Below, piece after piece: positions 33,180-42,119 of a stretch of 64,000 nt of DNA (the stretch's first letter is position 1; the number at the start of each line of letters is the position of its first letter). Both the position numbers and the translations under genes were made by a program. This DNA comes from Bog-159 sp050008575 (lineage in GTDB: Bacteria; Acidobacteriota; Terriglobia; Bryobacterales; Bryobacteraceae): positions 1-64,000 of the forward strand of contig JBEKMJ010000040.1 of assembly GCA_050008575.1 (NCBI GenBank). The letters run 5' to 3'. The notes beneath the pieces were generated by a model that did not search any database, had not been told where the DNA came from, and was given only the letters and a program-made list of their open reading frames with translations.

Positions 33180-35066
33180 CTACAGCCCGCCCCCCACGTA
33201 AATGCCCGCGGTGCGGGCCGGGAGCCGCGCGTGAACCTGGCCGGCCGCGAGATGCAACTCCGGAGCCGCTCCCAGCCGGTCCGTCATGGCGCCTTCCGCC
33301 AATCCCAGCGGCGAAAGGTTGCAATCCACTTCGGCCGCGGCGGGCGCGTTGTTGATCAGCACCACTACCGGACCGGCGGGCCCGGTGCGCGCATAGCCGT
33401 AAGACTGATCGCTCACGCACAGGTTGACCATCGGCCCGCGGCGCAGCGGCTCCAGCTCGGCGCGCAGCCGGGCCAGACGCCGCACGTGGCCCCAAATCGC
33501 CTGCTCCTCCGGCGTGCGGCCCGCCGCGGTAAAGGCGTTGTGCGTATCCTCCGGCCAACCACCGGGAAAATCGCGGCGATTGTCCGGATCGCCGCCGCCC
33601 CGCATCCCGATCTCGTCGCCGTAATAGATCATGGGAATACCGCGCGCGGTCATCAGGAACGTGAATGCCAGATCCAGACCTTGCGGCGTCGCGCCGGCCT
33701 CGCTCATGAATCTGCCGACGTCGTGCAGCCCCAAAAAAGTGACCAACAGGCTGGCATTGGGGTACAGGTAGTCGTGGCCGGTCATTTGCGCCACGTCGCG
33801 CACGGGCTTGCCTTCGGCGAACGCGCGGCGGATGGTGAAGTAGGTGGGAAAGTCGAAGACCGAGTCGACGCCCGAGTCCACGCCATCGAAGCGCGCCTGG
33901 CCGCCCTGGAAGAACGAGACCAGGGCCGGGTCACCGTCGAACATCTCGCCCACCACGCGCAGTTCGGGATATTCGCGCTTGATGGCTGCCGTCCACGCGC
34001 GCCAGAAACGGCGCGGCACATAAGGCAGCGTGTCTTGCCGGATGCCATCCAGTCCGGAGATCCCCACCCACCAGAGCGTGTTCTGAATAAGGTAGCGGGC
34101 CACCTCTTCGTCGTCCTGGTTCAGGTCCGGCAGGATGTCGACGAACCAGCCATCCAGCGTGGGCGCGCGCAATTCCGCGGTGGCATGGGGGTCGGCGATG
34201 GTCCAGGTTTGCCAGGTATTGGCTACGTGATGCGATTCGGCGCCGTGGAACCAGGTGGGCGTGGGCGGATCCTTCACCCACGGATGATACGGTCCGGTGT
34301 GATTGGCGACTTGGTCCTGAATCACCTTGAGCCCTTTCCGGTGCGCGGCGTCCACCAATTCGCGGAACTTCGCCAGGGTGCCGAAGTGCTCCTCGACGCC
34401 ATAAAAATCCACCGCGCCGTAGCCGTGATAATCGGTGATGGCCTCGTTGTCGTATCGTTCACGCTCATTCAAATGGTTGACATTGTCGTACACCGGGTTG
34501 ATCCAGAGGGCGGTGACGCCGAGATCCTTGAGGTAGGGCAGGCGATCGATAATACCCTGGAAATCGCCGCCATGGTAGTAACGCGGCTTCCGGCGGTTGA
34601 GCAGACCGTGCGACACGGCTGGATCGTCGTTGGTAGGATCGCCGTTGGCGAAGCGGTCGGGCATGATGAGGTAGACGATGTCGTCGGGCGAAAAGCCCTG
34701 AAAGCGGCCGGGGCGCGCCAGCGGGCGCATCACCTCGAAGGGCGCGGATACCTCGCCGGCGGGTGTCATGAGGCGCAGCGGGTGGGGGCCGGGCGTGGCA
34801 TGCGGGGCGATCGAAACATCCACGAACGCGTAAGTGCCGGCCGCGTCGATGCGCGTGGGGCCGATCGACAGGTCCGGCGCATCCGTTGCGGCGCGCGCGC
34901 CTTGCAGGTTATGCCCGCAGATGAGCAGGCGCACCGGATTGATGGAATGCCCGATCCACCAGTTGGGCGGCTCGACCTTGGTCACCGCGGGAGTGACCTC
35001 GGGCGGCGCCGCGGTCAGCACCGCGGCGGCGCAGACCAACAGCAGGGCCTGTCTGGGATGGGGCAC
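33180..35066 (-). CDS. GH13 cyclomaltodextrinase/neopullulanase-like glycosidase, exported
   Basis: About 628 residues. The N-terminal Cyc-maltodext_N-type domain (VTKVEPPNWWIGHSINPVRL) follows a signal peptide (LLLVCAAAVLTAAP). The (beta/alpha)8 barrel carries MPDRFANGDP, the nucleophile Asp in GLDGIRQDTLPYV, acid/base Glu in RVVGEMFDGD and the third acid in FLGLHDVGRFMS. A C-terminal beta domain ends in AGIYVGGGL. It hydrolyses alpha-1,4-glucans or cyclodextrins, probably in the periplasm. GTG 35066 is chosen as start; ATG 35117 is an alternative with a longer n-region. It is divergent from the ABC ATPase gene. Confidence 0.87.
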   Translation of the reverse strand: MPHPRQALLLVCAAAVLTAAPPEVTPAVTKVEPPNWWIGHSINPVRLLICGHNLQGARAATDAPDLSIGPTRIDAAGTYAFVDVSIAPHATPGPHPLRLMTPAGEVSAPFEVMRPLARPGRFQGFSPDDIVYLIMPDRFANGDPTNDDPAVSHGLLNRRKPRYYHGGDFQGIIDRLPYLKDLGVTALWINPVYDNVNHLNERERYDNEAITDYHGYGAVDFYGVEEHFGTLAKFRELVDAAHRKGLKVIQDQVANHTGPYHPWVKDPPTPTWFHGAESHHVANTWQTWTIADPHATAELRAPTLDGWFVDILPDLNQDDEEVARYLIQNTLWWVGISGLDGIRQDTLPYVPRRFWRAWTAAIKREYPELRVVGEMFDGDPALVSFFQGGQARFDGVDSGVDSVFDFPTYFTIRRAFAEGKPVRDVAQMTGHDYLYPNASLLVTFLGLHDVGRFMSEAGATPQGLDLAFTFLMTARGIPMIYYGDEIGMRGGGDPDNRRDFPGGWPEDTHNAFTAAGRTPEEQAIWGHVRRLARLRAELEPLRRGPMVNLCVSDQSYGYARTGPAGPVVVLINNAPAAAEVDCNLSPLGLAEGAMTDRLGAAPELHLAAGQVHARLPARTAGIYVGGGL

Positions 35067-35208
35067 AAGGCGATTGTACCTGAAGGTGAGAAACGTTGAC
35101 GCCTGGAGTGGTATCATCGGAAAATTCCAAGCAACCCCCAGCCACGCGGGCGCGTCAGAGTGGCTGGAGAAAAGCTGGTCGAAATCGCAAAATCGGAGGG
35201 TAGTTCCC

Positions 35209-36090
35209 TTGGCACTTACGATAACCGGTCTGTCCAAGACGTATCCGAACGGCGTAAAGGCGCTGAAGAATCTTTCGCTGACGATTGGCAACCTGATGTT
35301 CGGCCTTTTAGGTCCGAACGGCGCGGGCAAGAGCTCGCTCATGCGCACGGTGGCAACCCTGCAGGACCCGGACTCCGGCTCGATCGATCTCGACGGGCTG
35401 AACGTGCTGACCCAAAAGGACGAGGTGCGCAGAATCCTGGGCTATCTGCCGCAGGAGTTCGGAGTCTACCCGAAGATCTCGGCCATCGACTTGCTGCAAC
35501 ACCTGGCGGTCATGAAAGGCGTCACCAACAAGACTGAGCGCAAGCAGATGGTCGACAGTATCCTGAACCAGACCAATCTGTGGGACGTGCGCAAGAAGAC
35601 TTTGAGCACCTACTCCGGGGGCATGAAGCAGCGGTTCGGCATCGCCCAGGCGCTGCTGGCCAATCCTGAGCTGATCATCGTGGACGAACCCACCGCCGGC
35701 CTGGATCCCGCCGAGCGCAACCGCTTCCTGAACCTGCTCAGCTCCATCGGCTCCAACGTCACCGTCATCCTTTCCACCCACATCGTCGAAGATGTGCGGG
35801 AGCTATGCCCGCGCATGGCTATCATTTCGAACGGCGAGGTGCTGCTGGAAGGCGCGCCCGCCGAAGCGCTCGAATCCCTGCGCGGAAAGATGTGGTCAAA
35901 GGTGGTGGCCACCGACGACGAACTGCGCGCCCTGGAAACCAGCTTCAACGTGGTCTCCACGCATCTGATCGGCGGCCTGCACGAGGTCCGCGTCTTTGCC
36001 GATTCCAATCCAGGCGACGGCTTCCGCCCGGTCGACTCCGACCTGGAAGACGTCTACTTTGTAAGCCTCGCCCGCCAGGCGGCGAACTAA
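35209..36090 (+). CDS. ABC-2 type transporter ATP-binding protein
   Basis: 293 residues. Walker A is GPNGAGKSS, the Q-loop YLPQEFGVYP, the signature YSGGMKQR and Walker B LIIVDEPTAGLDP; the H-loop His is in STHIVEDV. The start is TTG 35209, with GGAGGG about eight bases upstream; the longer frame upstream is antisense to the GH13 gene. The permease partner follows after 19 bases and carries an M1 peptidase domain, so both form one transporter. Substrate unknown. Confidence 0.92.
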   Translation: MALTITGLSKTYPNGVKALKNLSLTIGNLMFGLLGPNGAGKSSLMRTVATLQDPDSGSIDLDGLNVLTQKDEVRRILGYLPQEFGVYPKISAIDLLQHLAVMKGVTNKTERKQMVDSILNQTNLWDVRKKTLSTYSGGMKQRFGIAQALLANPELIIVDEPTAGLDPAERNRFLNLLSSIGSNVTVILSTHIVEDVRELCPRMAIISNGEVLLEGAPAEALESLRGKMWSKVVATDDELRALETSFNVVSTHLIGGLHEVRVFADSNPGDGFRPVDSDLEDVYFVSLARQAAN

Positions 36091-36109
36091 CAAGGAAAGG
36101 AGACGACCA

Positions 36110-39100
36110 ATGGCCATGCTCTGGGAGTTTTTCACTTTCGAACTTAAATTCCGTTTCAAGAGTCTGTCGACTTACATTTACTTCGCGGTGTGGTTCGCCT
36201 TCAGCTTCCTGGATATCGCCAGCGAGAATTTCGGGCCCATCGGCAATTCCAACGGCAAGGTGCTGCTGAACGGCCCGTACGCCAACATGTACAACGACAT
36301 CGGCATCAGTTTCTTCGGCATCATCATTATCGCTGCGATTTTTGGCACCTCCATCCTGCGCGACTTCCAGCGCGACACCATTCAGATCCTCTTTACCAAG
36401 CCCATCTCAAAGTTCGCCTATTTGGGCGGGCGGTGGGCCGGATCGTTTGTGGCCACGGTCTTCGCCTTCTCCGGCCTGCTGTTCGGCGAATTCTTCGGGA
36501 CCCTGGCGCCCTGGGCCGACCACACCCGCATCGCCCCCAATCACCTTTCCTGGTATCTGCAGCCGTTCTGCTCCATCGTGGTCTTCCAGATCTTCTTTCT
36601 CGGCTCTCTCTTCTTCCTGGTGGCAGCCCTCTCGCGCAAGATCTTTATCGTCTACCTGCAAGGCGCGGCGATTTTCATGCTTTACCTCCTGGGCATCACC
36701 ATCTTCAACGCCACGCGCTCGCTCGAGCACTTCTGGTCGGGCATCCTGGACCCTGTCGGCTTCCTCTACCACGACGCCATCACGCGTTACTGGACCGTTG
36801 TCGAACGAAACTCGCTGCTGTACTCCTGGTCGCCGCACTCCGCCGGCGGAGTCTTCCTGTATAACCGCCTGCTCTGGGGATCCGTAGGTCTGGTCTCGCT
36901 GATCGTACTCTGGAAGGTTTTCCCCATGTCGGTGGAGGCGCTCACCGCCCGCTCGAGCGGCAAGCGCGCCGCCCTGGCGCGCGAGCAGGAACTGACTACG
37001 GTGGCGTCCCGGCGCAGCCTGGTGGCGGCCAGGTTCGCCGCCGTCCGGCAGGTCTTCGGCCTGCGAACCAGCTTGGCGCAGTTCGCCTCGCTCACCCGCC
37101 TGCGCATCTCCAATATCGTGCGCGAGGTCCCCTTCTGGGGCATTGTCATCCTGATGGCCGGCATCGCGCTGAACAACGGTCACTATGCCGGCCATGTCGC
37201 GGATCAAAACGTCTGGCCGGTCACTTACCTCATGCTGCAAGCCGTGGAAGGCGGCGCCGAACTTTTCTTTTTCATTGTCGCGGCCCTGTACGCCGCCGAG
37301 CTCATCTGGCGCGAGCGCGACACGCAGTTCTCCGGCATCCACGACGCCCTGCCGATTTCCGAGGCCACCGACTGGTTCTCCAAACTTCTGGCCCTGTGCT
37401 TTGTCGAGGTCATCCTGTTGGCCGTGGCCGGCCTCTGCGGCATCGTGATGCAGACCATCGCCGGATACCACAACTATGAACTCCTGCAATACGCCAAGGA
37501 GCTCTATGTGGTCACCTTTCCCCAGGTACTCACGTTCGCCCTGTTGGCGATCTTCCTGCAGACCGTGGTCTCCAACAAATTCATCGGCCACGGTATCGTC
37601 ATTGGCATCTTCGTCATCGTACCCATCCTGTTCAGCTTCGGTTGGGAGAACACGCTCTACCTCTTTGGCAACACGCCGCCGTACACTTACTCGGACATGA
37701 ACGGCTATGGCCATTTCGTGCCGGCGTTATTCTGGTCCATCGCTTACTGGCTGGCCATCGCCTGCTTGCTGGCTACGGCATCCATCGCGCTGGCGCGCCG
37801 CGGCGCGGACGATGCCTGGCCCGCCCGTTTCCGCCTTGCCCTGCAACGCGCTCCGGGCCTGATGCCGGCCGCGGCGTTCTTCCTGATCGCCGCCATCGGC
37901 AGCGGCGCATGGTATTACTACAACGCGCACGTCCTCAACGAATACCTCACCGCCAAGGACCGCCGCGACATCCAAGCCAATTATGAGCGCGATTTCAAGA
38001 AGTACGAACACCTGCCCCAACCCAAGATCGTGGCGGTGGACGCTAACATCGACATTTTTCCCGAACGCCGCTCCTTCTCCGGCGCCGGCCACTTCGTTCT
38101 GCAGAACAAGACCGCGCAGCCGATCGGCCAAGTCCACATCAGCAACCAGCAACAGTCCATCTCGAACCTGCGCTTCGACCGCCCATTCCACGTTGTGTCG
38201 TCGAGCCCCCGGGCGCTCTACACCATCTACCAGCTCGACACGCCCCTGGCTCCGCGCGATACGCTTAACCTCACCTTCAACGTGGGCTACGCCAGCCGCG
38301 GCTTCAAGGACGGCAATGAGCGCCCGGAGTTCGCCTATTCGGGCACATTTTTCGATACCAGTTACTTTCCCACCATCGGGTACGACTTGAACATTGAGCT
38401 GGACGACCCCCGCCGGCGGCGCGAAGAGCATCTGCCAGAGCAGGAACTGCTACCCCACCGCGGGGATCCGGAAGGCGCGGCCACCAACCTCTTCACGCTG
38501 CACGCCGACTGGGTCAGCTACCACACAACGGTCAGCACGGCAGACGATCAGATCGTCCTTTCGCCCGGTTATCTCACCCGTGAATGGCATGCCAACGGCC
38601 GCCACTATTTCACCTACGATATGGGCGACGTCAGGACCCTGGACTTCTTCTCCTATATCTCCGCCCGCTACGACGTCAAGCGCGAAATGTATCCGGGCGC
38701 GGCCAACCTCGTCGCCATCGAGGTGTACTACAACCCGGCGCACACCTACGACGTGGACGACATGATTGCCGCGTCCAAGGCGGGCCTGGCCTACTTCGAA
38801 AAGAACTTCAGCCCCTTCCAGTTCCGGCAGTACCGCATCCTCGAGTTCCCGCGCTACCGCACCTTCGCGCAGTCCTTTCCCAACACCATTCCGTTTTCGG
38901 AAGGCATCGGTTTCATCGGCCGCGTGGAGAAGCCCAACGATATCGACTTCGCCTACTTCGTCACCGCGCATGAGCTGGGCCACCAATGGTGGGCGCACCA
39001 ACTGATCGGCGGCCACGTGGAAGGCTCCAACATGCTGGCCGAGACACTCGCGGAGTACTCCGCGCTGATGGTGATGCAGCAGAAGTACGGCCGCGACAAC

Positions 39101-39763
39101 ATGCATCGCTTCCTGAAGCACGAGCTGGACAGGTACCTGCGTGGACGCGCCGGCGAGATCCGCCGCGAGCGCCCCGTAATCCTGGTGCAGAACGAGCCTT
39201 ATGTCTGGTACCAAAAGGGCGGCCAGGTCATGTACACGCTGGCGGACTACATCGGCGAAGACAAGGTCAACCTGGCTCTGCACAACTTCCTGATGCGGTA
39301 CCGTTACGCCAACGCCAACGATTCCCAGTCCGGGCCCTACCCCGATACGCGGGAGTTCGTGGCAGCGTTGCGCGCGCAGACACCGGCCGATCTACAGTAC
39401 TTCATTAGCGATGCCTTTGAAAACATCGTCTTATATGACAACAAGGCCGTTTCCGCCAGCGTCACGCCCACTCCGGATGGCAAATACAAAGTTACCCTCG
39501 GCGTTCAGGTGCGCAAGGTACAGTCCGATGGCAGCGGCAACGAATCGCCCATGCCGCTGCACGACCTCATCGACATCGGCGTCTTCACCGGCAAGAAGGA
39601 CGAGGAAAAGCCGCTGTATCTCAAGAAAGAGTGGCTCACCCAGCCTAGTCAGACCTTCGAGATTATCGTTGACCGGCCGCCCACCCGGGCGGGCATCGAT
39701 CCTTACAACAAGCTGATCGATCGTAACTCGGACGACAACCTGATGGATGTTACGAAGCAGTGA
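36110..39763 (+). CDS. ABC-2 permease fused to M1-family aminopeptidase
   Basis: 1217 residues. The first ~600 contain two sets of membrane spans of the ABC-2 permease type (FGIIIIAAIFGTSILRDFQR; PVTYLMLQAVEGGAELFFFI; further spans to GSGAWYYYNAHVL). From about residue 640 an extracytoplasmic M1 peptidase follows, with an N-terminal beta domain. Zinc site HELGHQWWAH is near residue 953, with AETLAEYSALM supplying the third ligand. The C-terminus has a beta domain with VRKVQSDGSG. AAGGAG precedes ATG 36110. With the upstream ATPase it may export peptides or proteins while trimming them, or use the peptidase domain for substrate capture; both are inference. Confidence 0.9.
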   Translation: MAMLWEFFTFELKFRFKSLSTYIYFAVWFAFSFLDIASENFGPIGNSNGKVLLNGPYANMYNDIGISFFGIIIIAAIFGTSILRDFQRDTIQILFTKPISKFAYLGGRWAGSFVATVFAFSGLLFGEFFGTLAPWADHTRIAPNHLSWYLQPFCSIVVFQIFFLGSLFFLVAALSRKIFIVYLQGAAIFMLYLLGITIFNATRSLEHFWSGILDPVGFLYHDAITRYWTVVERNSLLYSWSPHSAGGVFLYNRLLWGSVGLVSLIVLWKVFPMSVEALTARSSGKRAALAREQELTTVASRRSLVAARFAAVRQVFGLRTSLAQFASLTRLRISNIVREVPFWGIVILMAGIALNNGHYAGHVADQNVWPVTYLMLQAVEGGAELFFFIVAALYAAELIWRERDTQFSGIHDALPISEATDWFSKLLALCFVEVILLAVAGLCGIVMQTIAGYHNYELLQYAKELYVVTFPQVLTFALLAIFLQTVVSNKFIGHGIVIGIFVIVPILFSFGWENTLYLFGNTPPYTYSDMNGYGHFVPALFWSIAYWLAIACLLATASIALARRGADDAWPARFRLALQRAPGLMPAAAFFLIAAIGSGAWYYYNAHVLNEYLTAKDRRDIQANYERDFKKYEHLPQPKIVAVDANIDIFPERRSFSGAGHFVLQNKTAQPIGQVHISNQQQSISNLRFDRPFHVVSSSPRALYTIYQLDTPLAPRDTLNLTFNVGYASRGFKDGNERPEFAYSGTFFDTSYFPTIGYDLNIELDDPRRRREEHLPEQELLPHRGDPEGAATNLFTLHADWVSYHTTVSTADDQIVLSPGYLTREWHANGRHYFTYDMGDVRTLDFFSYISARYDVKREMYPGAANLVAIEVYYNPAHTYDVDDMIAASKAGLAYFEKNFSPFQFRQYRILEFPRYRTFAQSFPNTIPFSEGIGFIGRVEKPNDIDFAYFVTAHELGHQWWAHQLIGGHVEGSNMLAETLAEYSALMVMQQKYGRDNMHRFLKHELDRYLRGRAGEIRRERPVILVQNEPYVWYQKGGQVMYTLADYIGEDKVNLALHNFLMRYRYANANDSQSGPYPDTREFVAALRAQTPADLQYFISDAFENIVLYDNKAVSASVTPTPDGKYKVTLGVQVRKVQSDGSGNESPMPLHDLIDIGVFTGKKDEEKPLYLKKEWLTQPSQTFEIIVDRPPTRAGIDPYNKLIDRNSDDNLMDVTKQ

Positions 39764-39777
39764 CGCGCGGCCAGGGG

Positions 39778-39818
39778 GGCGGCCTGCGAGGCCGCCGCAG
39801 GCTGCGAGCCTGCCCCAC
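39778..39818. repeat. Two-hairpin repeat between convergent genes
   Basis: GGCGGCCTGCGAGGCCGCC and GCAGGCTGCGAGCCTGC, ending CCCAC. Read on the minus strand it starts six bases after the DinB stop codon. Confidence 0.9.
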
Positions 39819-39824
39819 CAAGCC

Positions 39825-40325
39825 CTACTTCTTGCGCGAGGCCGGCGGCACCATCCCGTTTGCCCGGTAATAAGCCACCAAGAGGCCATAATGCTCGCCG
39901 GCATGCTCGATGACCGATAGCCACGGCTCTACGGATTTATGAAAGCTGTCCGCGGGCCGGGACTTCAAAGTGGCCGTGGCATCCGCGATGGATTTTTCGA
40001 GCAGCGCGACAGCCTGTTCCTTGGTTTTATAATTCGCCGGATCGAGCTCGTCCCATTTGACCTTTTCGCCGCGGCCGAACTTGGCGGCGAAGACGTTGCC
40101 GGAGGCGATGTGCACGATGACCGCGCCGAAAGTGCGCATCTCCGGGCGGAGCTTGTAGTCGTATTTGTCGGCGGGGAAGTCCTTGGCCATATCCAGCACA
40201 TTGCGATTGACGTTGGCGAAAGATGCGGCGAGTTCCTCGGCCGGCGTTTGCTGCGGTTGGGCCCACGCGCCCGCGGCCAGGATGGCCAGCGCGGCAGCGC
40301 TCGTGTAACCTGCTATTCTAAGCAT
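39825..40325 (-). CDS. Exported DinB-family protein
   Basis: 166 residues with a signal peptide (AAALAILAAGAWAQ). The four-helix DinB fold is suggested by DMAKDFPADKYDYKLRPEMR, TFGAVIVHIASGNVF and EHAGEHYGLLVAYYRANG, which provide His residues at the usual metal-site spacings. The biochemical role of exported DinB proteins is unknown. The ATG at 40325 is one base from the GTG of the divergent regulator gene. The minus-strand -10 candidate TATTCT (40340-40335) lies inside that regulator's coding region. Confidence 0.85.
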   Translation of the reverse strand: MLRIAGYTSAAALAILAAGAWAQPQQTPAEELAASFANVNRNVLDMAKDFPADKYDYKLRPEMRTFGAVIVHIASGNVFAAKFGRGEKVKWDELDPANYKTKEQAVALLEKSIADATATLKSRPADSFHKSVEPWLSVIEHAGEHYGLLVAYYRANGMVPPASRKK

Positions 40326-40385
40326 AGTGGTTACAGAATATCATGGCTCCGGTAACCTGTCAAAGATCATTGAACGGTTACCTGT
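40304..40385. promoter_or_regulatory. Interlocked divergent promoters with four GTAACC boxes
   Basis: TATTCT on the plus strand (40314-40319) precedes GTG 40327 by seven bases. TATTCT on the minus strand (40340-40335) precedes ATG 40325 by nine bases. Around them lie GTAACCTG (40305-40312), inverted GGTTAC (40329-40334), GGTAACCTGT (40351-40360) and GGTTACCTGT (40376-40385). The first two form a perfect inverted repeat enclosing both start codons. An operator for the CGNR regulator is an inference. Confidence 0.55.
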
Positions 40386-40980
40386 AAAATTTATCGGCGG
40401 GCGGCTGTGCCTGGATTTCGTAAACACGGTGGGCGGGCGGGACGGCACGGGCGCGGCGATCCGCGACAAAATCGCGAATTACCAAGACCTGCTGGCGTGG
40501 AGCGTGCTGGCCGGCGTGGATCGCCGGCGCGCGGGCGGTCTGGCCCGGCTGGCCGCGCGCGAGGCGCAGAAGGCGGACCGCGTGTTGGCGCGCGCCATCC
40601 GGCTGCGCGAAGCGCTGTACCGAATTTTCAAATGCGCGGCCGAAGGCCGGCGGCCGGTGGAAGCCGATGCGGAGGTGTTGCGCAATGAACTCTCCCTCTC
40701 GCGGAACCACCAGCGTCTGGAAGCCGGCGCCGGCGGGTTTCGGTGGACCTTTCCGCGGAAGCCCAGCGCGCTGGACAGTATCCTATGGCCGGTCCCGCTA
40801 TCGGCGGCCGAACTGCTTACCTCCGGCGACTTGGCCCAGGTGCGGCAATGCGGCGGCGCGGAGTGCGGATGGATGTTCCTGGACACCAGCCGCAACCACC
40901 GGCGCCAGTGGTGCGATATGCGGGATTGCGGCAACCGGGCGAAAGTGCGCAGGTTTCGCGGGAAGCGGCATGCGGCGTGA
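40327..40980 (+). CDS. ABATE/CGNR zinc-finger transcriptional regulator
   Basis: About 217 residues. The N-terminal ABATE (DUF1470) domain starts at FIGGRLCLDFVNTVGG, and the C-terminal zinc finger is CGGAECGWMFLDTSRNHRR then WCDMRDCGNRAKVRRFR, the CGNR motif. It is a stress-type regulator of unknown target. The conserved domain begins so close to the 5' end that GTG 40327 is the only suitable start. It has no Shine-Dalgarno sequence and fits a leaderless message. Divergent from the DinB gene, it probably regulates both. Confidence 0.87.
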   Translation: MVTEYHGSGNLSKIIERLPVKFIGGRLCLDFVNTVGGRDGTGAAIRDKIANYQDLLAWSVLAGVDRRRAGGLARLAAREAQKADRVLARAIRLREALYRIFKCAAEGRRPVEADAEVLRNELSLSRNHQRLEAGAGGFRWTFPRKPSALDSILWPVPLSAAELLTSGDLAQVRQCGGAECGWMFLDTSRNHRRQWCDMRDCGNRAKVRRFRGKRHAA

Positions 40981-40986
40981 TCTAAA

Positions 40987-41670
40987 CTAATCCGCACGGC
41001 GAATGCCGAGCTCGTCCAAGTGCGTCAGCAAATCCAGCGGGTCCTGGTAAACCCGAAAAGCGCCGGCCCGCTCCAACTCCTCCTGGCCATAACCGCCGGA
41101 AAGCAGACCGACGCCGAGGGCCCGGGCGCGGCGGGCGGCGAGCAGGTCCCAAACGCTGTCGCCGACCACGATGGCGTCCTGGATGGATACGCCCAGCCGC
41201 GCGGCCGCGGCCAGGAACAGGTCGGGATCGGGCTTCGCATACCGCACCTGGTCGCGCGTGACGACCGGAATTTCAGGCGGGACGTGCAGAGCTTTCAACG
41301 CTAGCGCGGCGCTCTCCGGCCTTCCGCTGGTCGCGATGGCGTAGGGTACCTGCGTCTGCGACAGGTGTGCCAGCAGTTGTTCCGCGCCGGGCAGCGGCCG
41401 CACCTGGGAGGCCAGGCGGGCGTATGCCACGGCGTGCAATTTTTGCAGGCTCTCGGCTTCGTCGCTGGCGATTTCGCGGCCTGTTTCGCGCAGCAGCGCA
41501 TTCACGAAGAGGCCGCCGCTCATGCCGATGCGCCGGTGAATCCGCCAGACGGCGAGGCGGATGCCGCCCTGCTCCAACGCCTCGCGCCAGGCCAGCACAT
41601 GCTGGTAGACGCTGTCGATCAGGGTACCGTCCAGGTCGAATAAGAATGCCGCGCGCGGGGCTGAATCCAA
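40987..41670 (-). CDS. HAD-superfamily phosphatase (Gph/beta-PGM-like)
   Basis: 227 residues. Motif I is FLFDLDGTLIDSV, motif II IATSGRPES, motif III KPDPDLFLAAA and motif IV VVGDSVWDL; the cap domain follows motif I. This fits phosphoglycolate phosphatase or beta-phosphoglucomutase-like enzymes; the substrate is not assignable. It is convergent with the CGNR gene (six bases apart) and divergent from rplU. Confidence 0.87.
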   Translation of the reverse strand: MDSAPRAAFLFDLDGTLIDSVYQHVLAWREALEQGGIRLAVWRIHRRIGMSGGLFVNALLRETGREIASDEAESLQKLHAVAYARLASQVRPLPGAEQLLAHLSQTQVPYAIATSGRPESAALALKALHVPPEIPVVTRDQVRYAKPDPDLFLAAAARLGVSIQDAIVVGDSVWDLLAARRARALGVGLLSGGYGQEELERAGAFRVYQDPLDLLTHLDELGIRRAD

Positions 41671-41709
41671 GGCGCCTCCTCACGATTGCAAGAACGATTG
41701 GAACACGAT

Positions 41710-41739
41710 TTGAACACGGCGGTCCGATTGTTGTACACT
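41710..41739 (+). promoter_or_regulatory. Promoter of the rplU-rpmA-obgE operon
   Basis: TTGAAC (41710-41715), an 18-base spacer and TACACT (41734-41739) form the best sigma-70-like promoter in the window. A leader of about 58 bases would follow, ending with AGAGG before rplU. Nearby GAACACGATT-like repeats (41690-41715) overlap the -35. Confidence 0.65.
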
Positions 41740-41803
41740 GATAGATTAGTCCACAAGCTCCGACGCACTTGGTGTGTCCTGGCGCGAAATTCAGAGGTTA
41801 TCC

Positions 41804-42112
41804 ATGCACGCAATCATTGAGACCGGCGGAAAACAGTACCGGGTCGCCCCTGGCGACGTAGTCCGCGTCGAGACGTTGGAAGGCGACGTCGGCTCCGAAA
41901 TCGAACTGCCGCTGAAGGCGGTCTTCAAGGAAGAGGGCCAACTGCTAGTCGGCTCCGATCTCGGGCAAGCCACGGTGAAGGGCACCATAGTGGGCAACGG
42001 CCGGGGCAAGAAGGTGCTGGTCTTCAAGTTCAAGCGCAAGAAGCAGTACAAGCGCACGATAGGGCATCGCCAGAACTTCACGGAAGTGAAGGTGGGCGAC
42101 ATTCTGGTTTAG
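41804..42112 (+). CDS. rplU: 50S ribosomal protein L21
   Basis: 102 residues (MHAIIETGGKQYRVAPGD, KFKRKKQYKRTIGHRQNF), full length for L21, which binds 23S rRNA. It is the first gene of the conserved rplU-rpmA-obgE order. AGAGG lies seven bases before ATG 41804; the longer frame upstream has no signal. Confidence 0.97.
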   Translation: MHAIIETGGKQYRVAPGDVVRVETLEGDVGSEIELPLKAVFKEEGQLLVGSDLGQATVKGTIVGNGRGKKVLVFKFKRKKQYKRTIGHRQNFTEVKVGDILV

Positions 42113-42119
42113 GTGAAGT

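Noticed and set aside
32958..35099. 713-codon plus-strand open frame
   Set aside because: Antisense to the GH13 gene with all catalytic motifs; the frame's protein is His/Arg-rich with no family pattern.
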